Shown in pieces: positions 29,961 through 33,069 of a stretch of DNA of 33,069 nucleotides (the stretch's first letter is position 1; every line of letters begins with the position of its first letter). A model generated the notes under the pieces. That model searched no databases, was not told the DNA's origin, and was given only the letters and a program-made list of their open reading frames with translations. The translations under genes and the position numbers were made by a program. Source of the stretch: CAYVBE01 sp964448935 (GTDB lineage: Bacteria; Planctomycetota; Brocadiia; SM23-32); the NCBI GenBank assembly GCA_964448935.1, contig CAYVBE010000022.1, positions 1 to 33,069 of the forward strand. Reading direction: 5' to 3'.

Positions 29961-32765
29961 ATGCTCAGATGTGCAGTCGTGCTGGTGTTGATGTGCCTGA
30001 TGTCGAGCGTCGTCTCCGCCGCTGAGGCGAGTTTTGAGGGGTTGCCGGACACGGGGGCGGCCTACATCACCAGGGACGGTGCGCCCTACCTGGAGATCGG
30101 TTCGGGCGCGTGGGGGGCCGGCTGGGCCTACATGGGGATGGGTGGCAGCATGGGTGCGGAGGACGGCGCCACCGTCCACCACCTGAAGGACAGCGTCGGC
30201 AACCAGCCCGGTGCGGAATTGCACATGGACATCGAGACGCGCGCCACCGGGCCGAACGAACTTACCTGCACCTACGACCTGACCACCACGAAGGAGATCA
30301 ACCTGGTGTATGCGGTGATCTTCGTGGTGCCGAACGCACCGTTCGAGGGCGGCACGGCTCAAGGTGTCAGCGCCGACGGGACTACTGCTACCGAGAACCT
30401 GCCGATGCAGCGCCAGGGCCTGGGCGAGAAGGTGGAGAGGGTTATACTTACCGACGCCGACGGGCTGGAGACCGTCATCACGTTCGAGCCGGCGGTGGAC
30501 GTTTCTTCCGACGGCGCGTTGCGGGTTGTGCTGGCCAAGGACACGTTCAAGCCGGACGATCCGCGGCACGTCAAGATGACCGTGAAGCTGCCGGGCGAGC
30601 TGACCTACTACGCGTCCAAGGACGACATACCGGACCCGGCGGGGTGGGGGGACTGGTATCCCTGGCAGCCGAAGCATGACTACGACGTGCCCAGCCGGAT
30701 CGGGATGGAGGACTGGTCCGGCGAGCCGGCCGGCGCGAAAGGCCGCGTGGTGCGGGAGGGCGGCCGACTGCTCTACGACGGGGAACCGATCAAGCTCTGG
30801 GGCCTCAACAACTGCTACCGCTCCTGCTGGCCCGACAAGGAGCGGGCGGAGAAGTGCGCCGCGATGTACCGCAAATACGGCGTCAACACCCTCCGACTGC
30901 ACAAATTCGCGGATAACCATCGTAGCGGCGTGCAGTCCGAGCAGAGCGTGGCGCAGTACAACGCCGAGCGCCTGGACCAGATGGATTATTACGTGGCCAG
31001 GTGTAAGGAAGCCGGCATCTTCGTCACGCTCTCCACCCAGTTCGGACCGATCAATCCCGGACCGGCGGACGTGGAAGAGTTCCCCTACCTGAAGGAGTTC
31101 GGCTCGTTCCGCGGGAACCGCATACGCATGCCGCATAGCAGTTCCTACTACTCACCCGAGCTTCAGGAACTGCACATCCGCCAGGCGGTGAACCTGCTCA
31201 AGCACCGCAACCCTTACACCGGTCTGACCTATGCCGAGGACCCCGCCATATTGGCCTTCGAGATACTCAACGAGCAGAGCATCCTCTTCTACACCTCGAT
31301 GGGGCCCCTGGCGGCCAGCGAAACGTTGCGGCAGAAGGTCGGGAAGCGCTTCTGCGACTGGCTGCGCGAACGCTACGGCTCTCAGGAGAGGCTCCTCGAA
31401 GCGTGGGGCGAGCAGGCGCTACAGGACTCGTTCACCGACAAGGGCTTCGAGGACGTGGACGAGAGCCTGGACAAGAACAATATCCTGCCCCTGGGCAACC
31501 CGTGGTACTGGGACCCGGCGAACCTGGAGGATTCGCAGAGCTACCGCAAACGCCGCCTGCTCGACTCCCTGGAGTTCCTCTACATGCTCCAGAACGAGGC
31601 GTACTCCCGCTGGGTCGAGGCGGTGCGGGAGGCCGGCTACGACGGCGAGATAACGGCTTCCAACTGGCAGGCGGGTCAGAACTACAGCCACTACTACAAC
31701 CTGCACTCCGACTACCTGGTCGGCATGATTGACCGCCACAACTACTTCGGCGGCTGGAAGAGCATGCTCAGCGTGCCCGGCTCCGGCATGTTGAGTTCAG
31801 GGATGCAGCAGGTGGCGGACCGGCCGTTCATGCTCTCGGAGTGGATTCACACCTACCCGAACGAGTGGGGCGCGGAGGGCCCGGCCATCATCGGCGCCTA
31901 CGGCCTGGGGCTGCAGGATTGGGACGTCTCCTACATGTTCGAGAACGGTGACAACGGGGAGTTCAGCGACAGGATCGGCCGCAGCACATGGGACGTGACG
32001 GCGCCGCAGATCATGGGCCTCTTCCCGGCCGTGGCGCGGCAGGTGCGCCGTCAGGACGTGCGGGCGTCGGAGCAGCATGCGCCGCGCTACGTCCACATTC
32101 CGTCGCTTCGGGAGCCGAAGCTTGGCTTCCGCGACCGCGTCGAGCAGCAGTACGACATCAAGTCCTTCACCTCCGACAAGGTGCCCTCGCGGACACTGGC
32201 CGTGGAGCGGGCCGTGGTCGAGTTTACCGACCGATACCGCGAGACGCCGTCGTTCGACCCGGCGACGGCGCGCCGGCGTGGCGCCTACGTCTCGTCCACC
32301 GGTCAGCTCCGCTGGACGCCGGGCGAGAACCCCGTGGACGGCCGGTTCACGATGGACACTCCCGCTACCAAAGCCGTCGTCGGCTTCGCCGAGGGTGAGA
32401 CCGCCCGGCTCGGCGACGTGACCATCACCCCGCACTCGCGCTTCGCGGCGATCTACGTCACCGCCAAAGGGCCGGACGGCGACCTGGAGGACTCGGACAG
32501 CCTGCTGGTGGTCGCCATAGCGCGCGCCCGGAACACGGGCATGAAGTGGATGGCCGGCCGGCGCGTGCTGAGGAAGGGCGGGCCGCCCATCCGGATGGAG
32601 CCGGTGGTTGCGGACATCTCCGTCGCCCGGCGCGGTACCCCGACGGTGCATGTGCTGGACCACGACGGCCACCGCACGGGCCGGACGGTCCCGGTGCGGA
32701 ACGGCGCCTTCAAGATAGACGGCGTCGCCTACAAGACTCCCTACTACGAGATCTCATACGAGTGA
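29961..32765 (+). CDS. Secreted clan GH-A glycoside hydrolase, copy 2 (934 aa, paralogue)
   Basis: This is the second tandem copy, again 934 residues, with signal peptide (about 1-22, cleavage near VSA-AE) and the same domain order as the gene at 27074. The catalytic glutamates are at E438 (EILNEQS) and E627 (MLSEWIHTYPNEWG), so only a few short indels separate the copies. Central blocks such as HRNPYTGLTYAEDP, ILFYTSM and RRLLDSLEFLY are almost unchanged, while the N-terminal 220 residues are more diverged. ATG 29961 is chosen because GGAGG (29948-29952) lies 8 nt upstream. The open frame extends to 29892, but those 23 residues precede the signal peptide and look non-coding. No promoter is visible in the 82-nt gap, so it is probably co-transcribed with copy 1. 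Confidence 0.85.
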   Translation: MLRCAVVLVLMCLMSSVVSAAEASFEGLPDTGAAYITRDGAPYLEIGSGAWGAGWAYMGMGGSMGAEDGATVHHLKDSVGNQPGAELHMDIETRATGPNELTCTYDLTTTKEINLVYAVIFVVPNAPFEGGTAQGVSADGTTATENLPMQRQGLGEKVERVILTDADGLETVITFEPAVDVSSDGALRVVLAKDTFKPDDPRHVKMTVKLPGELTYYASKDDIPDPAGWGDWYPWQPKHDYDVPSRIGMEDWSGEPAGAKGRVVREGGRLLYDGEPIKLWGLNNCYRSCWPDKERAEKCAAMYRKYGVNTLRLHKFADNHRSGVQSEQSVAQYNAERLDQMDYYVARCKEAGIFVTLSTQFGPINPGPADVEEFPYLKEFGSFRGNRIRMPHSSSYYSPELQELHIRQAVNLLKHRNPYTGLTYAEDPAILAFEILNEQSILFYTSMGPLAASETLRQKVGKRFCDWLRERYGSQERLLEAWGEQALQDSFTDKGFEDVDESLDKNNILPLGNPWYWDPANLEDSQSYRKRRLLDSLEFLYMLQNEAYSRWVEAVREAGYDGEITASNWQAGQNYSHYYNLHSDYLVGMIDRHNYFGGWKSMLSVPGSGMLSSGMQQVADRPFMLSEWIHTYPNEWGAEGPAIIGAYGLGLQDWDVSYMFENGDNGEFSDRIGRSTWDVTAPQIMGLFPAVARQVRRQDVRASEQHAPRYVHIPSLREPKLGFRDRVEQQYDIKSFTSDKVPSRTLAVERAVVEFTDRYRETPSFDPATARRRGAYVSSTGQLRWTPGENPVDGRFTMDTPATKAVVGFAEGETARLGDVTITPHSRFAAIYVTAKGPDGDLEDSDSLLVVAIARARNTGMKWMAGRRVLRKGGPPIRMEPVVADISVARRGTPTVHVLDHDGHRTGRTVPVRNGAFKIDGVAYKTPYYEISYE

Positions 32766-32790
32766 GGCGGTAGCCGCGGTCCGGCCGTTT

Positions 32791-32803
32791 CGCCTGAAAG
32801 GCG
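32791..32803. repeat. CGCCTGAAAGGCG palindrome
   Basis: A 13-nt hairpin with five-base arms around GAA, 25 nt after the second glycosidase stop. The CTGAAAG core recurs in the larger inverted repeat downstream, so it may be a REP-type unit. It lacks a T tract and does not look like a standard terminator. Confidence 0.5.
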
Positions 32804-32816
32804 CAAAACATATCAG

Positions 32817-32849
32817 CCCAGGGCAGAGCCCGCAGGGCGTCGCCCTGGG
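32817..32849. repeat. Inverted repeat CCCAGGGC / GCCCTGGG
   Basis: Arms at 32817-32824 and 32842-32849 are perfect 8-nt complements around 17 nt, and the loop itself contains a smaller GCCC-GCA-GGGC palindrome (32828-32838). A stable hairpin in RNA or DNA is expected. Confidence 0.55.
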
Positions 32850-32871
32850 AACCGTGGCCGTTCCAATTTCC

Positions 32872-32997
32872 AGCCCTGAAAGGGCGGAACCCGGCTCGTC
32901 AATCCGCCTGTCCCTGTTGGTGGGCACGAACCGCGGGAACGGGCACGGACAACGAGGGACGCGTGTTGTCCTACTGATGTTCCGCCCTTTCAGGGCT
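32872..32997. repeat. REP-like element: long inverted repeat with 19-nt perfect arms
   Basis: The arm AGCCCTGAAAGGGCGGAAC (32872-32890) is exactly reverse-complemented at 32979-32997. Each arm is itself a small palindrome around CTGAAAG. Inside, GTCCCTGTTG (32910-32919) pairs with CAACGAGGGAC (32950-32960) with one bulged base, so the element could fold into a long branched hairpin. No transposase is encoded within it. The stretch from 32766 to 33069 holds these repeats and no gene; the right-hand palindrome is followed by a T run (33001-33006), so it might also help end transcription. Similar CTGAAAG palindromes are scattered in planctomycete-type genomes, from general knowledge. Confidence 0.65.
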
Positions 32998-33069
32998 CGA
33001 TTTTTTCTCCGTTATAGTGGTCCATAACACTTGAGTTTCGGGGTTCAGAGCCATTCTGGCAAGGTCAAT

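Noticed and set aside
32766..33069. CRISPR array in the repeat-rich right end
   Set aside because: There are palindromes in both orientations and no evenly spaced direct repeats with unique spacers.

Overview
This is a dense, GC-rich (roughly two-thirds G+C by eye) bacterial chromosome segment with about 25 genes, no rRNA or tRNA gene and no CRISPR array. LpxD (lipid A synthesis) points to a bacterium with an outer membrane. The family mix suggests the Planctomycetes-Verrucomicrobia-Lentisphaerae sphere or a similar phylum: a CxxC zinc-ribbon plus coiled-coil protein, a formylglycine sulfatase, a xylose-isomerase-like TIM barrel, large secreted clan GH-A glycosidases, and CTGAAAG palindromic repeats. 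That placement is inference. Most intergenic gaps hold recognisable sigma70-type promoters with 17-nt spacers.

Left part (1-7849). The window opens inside a broken amino-acid permease/universal-stress-protein fusion, followed by rsmA with its own promoter. Five genes then read leftward: a sugar-phosphate isomerase-like TIM barrel, an uncharacterised 285-aa protein, cinA and a zinc-ribbon protein as one likely operon, then a membrane-anchored coiled-coil protein with a very acidic tail under its own promoter. A class II aldolase-like gene lies to the right of these, is divergent from folC and also reads leftward. The uncharacterised protein and the acidic-tailed protein share a short ESA-LL-RLGL peptide motif that I cannot assign to any known domain.

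Biotin region (7971-14953). folC is followed by a complete, translationally coupled biotin operon in the order bioB-bioF-bioH-like-bioC-bioD-bioA, with a TTGCCA-18-TATAAT promoter in front of bioB. It encodes the pimeloyl-ACP methyl-ester route (BioC plus a BioH-like esterase) and all four ring-assembly enzymes.

Centre (14869-24063). tadA and comEC form a leftward pair, and the comEC 3' end runs 85 nt into bioA. Divergent from tadA, a rightward series encodes lpxD, a lipoprotein with a truncated formylglycine-enzyme-like domain fused to a long coiled coil, uppP, a CPBP-family membrane protease and a DUF3524/GTDC1-type glycosyltransferase. The last family contains tRNA-queuosine mannosyltransferase. 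It converges on truA, so tRNA-modification genes cluster here (tadA, the queuosine-type glycosyltransferase, truA).

Right part (24117-33069). A leftward sulfatase and secreted esterase-like hydrolase are divergent from two tandem secreted glycoside hydrolases. Both glycosidases are exactly 934 residues and are clearly a gene duplication. Together these four genes look like a small polysaccharide-degradation locus acting on a sulfated or acylated glycan. The window ends in a gene-free stretch of about 300 nt filled with nested palindromes resembling REP elements.
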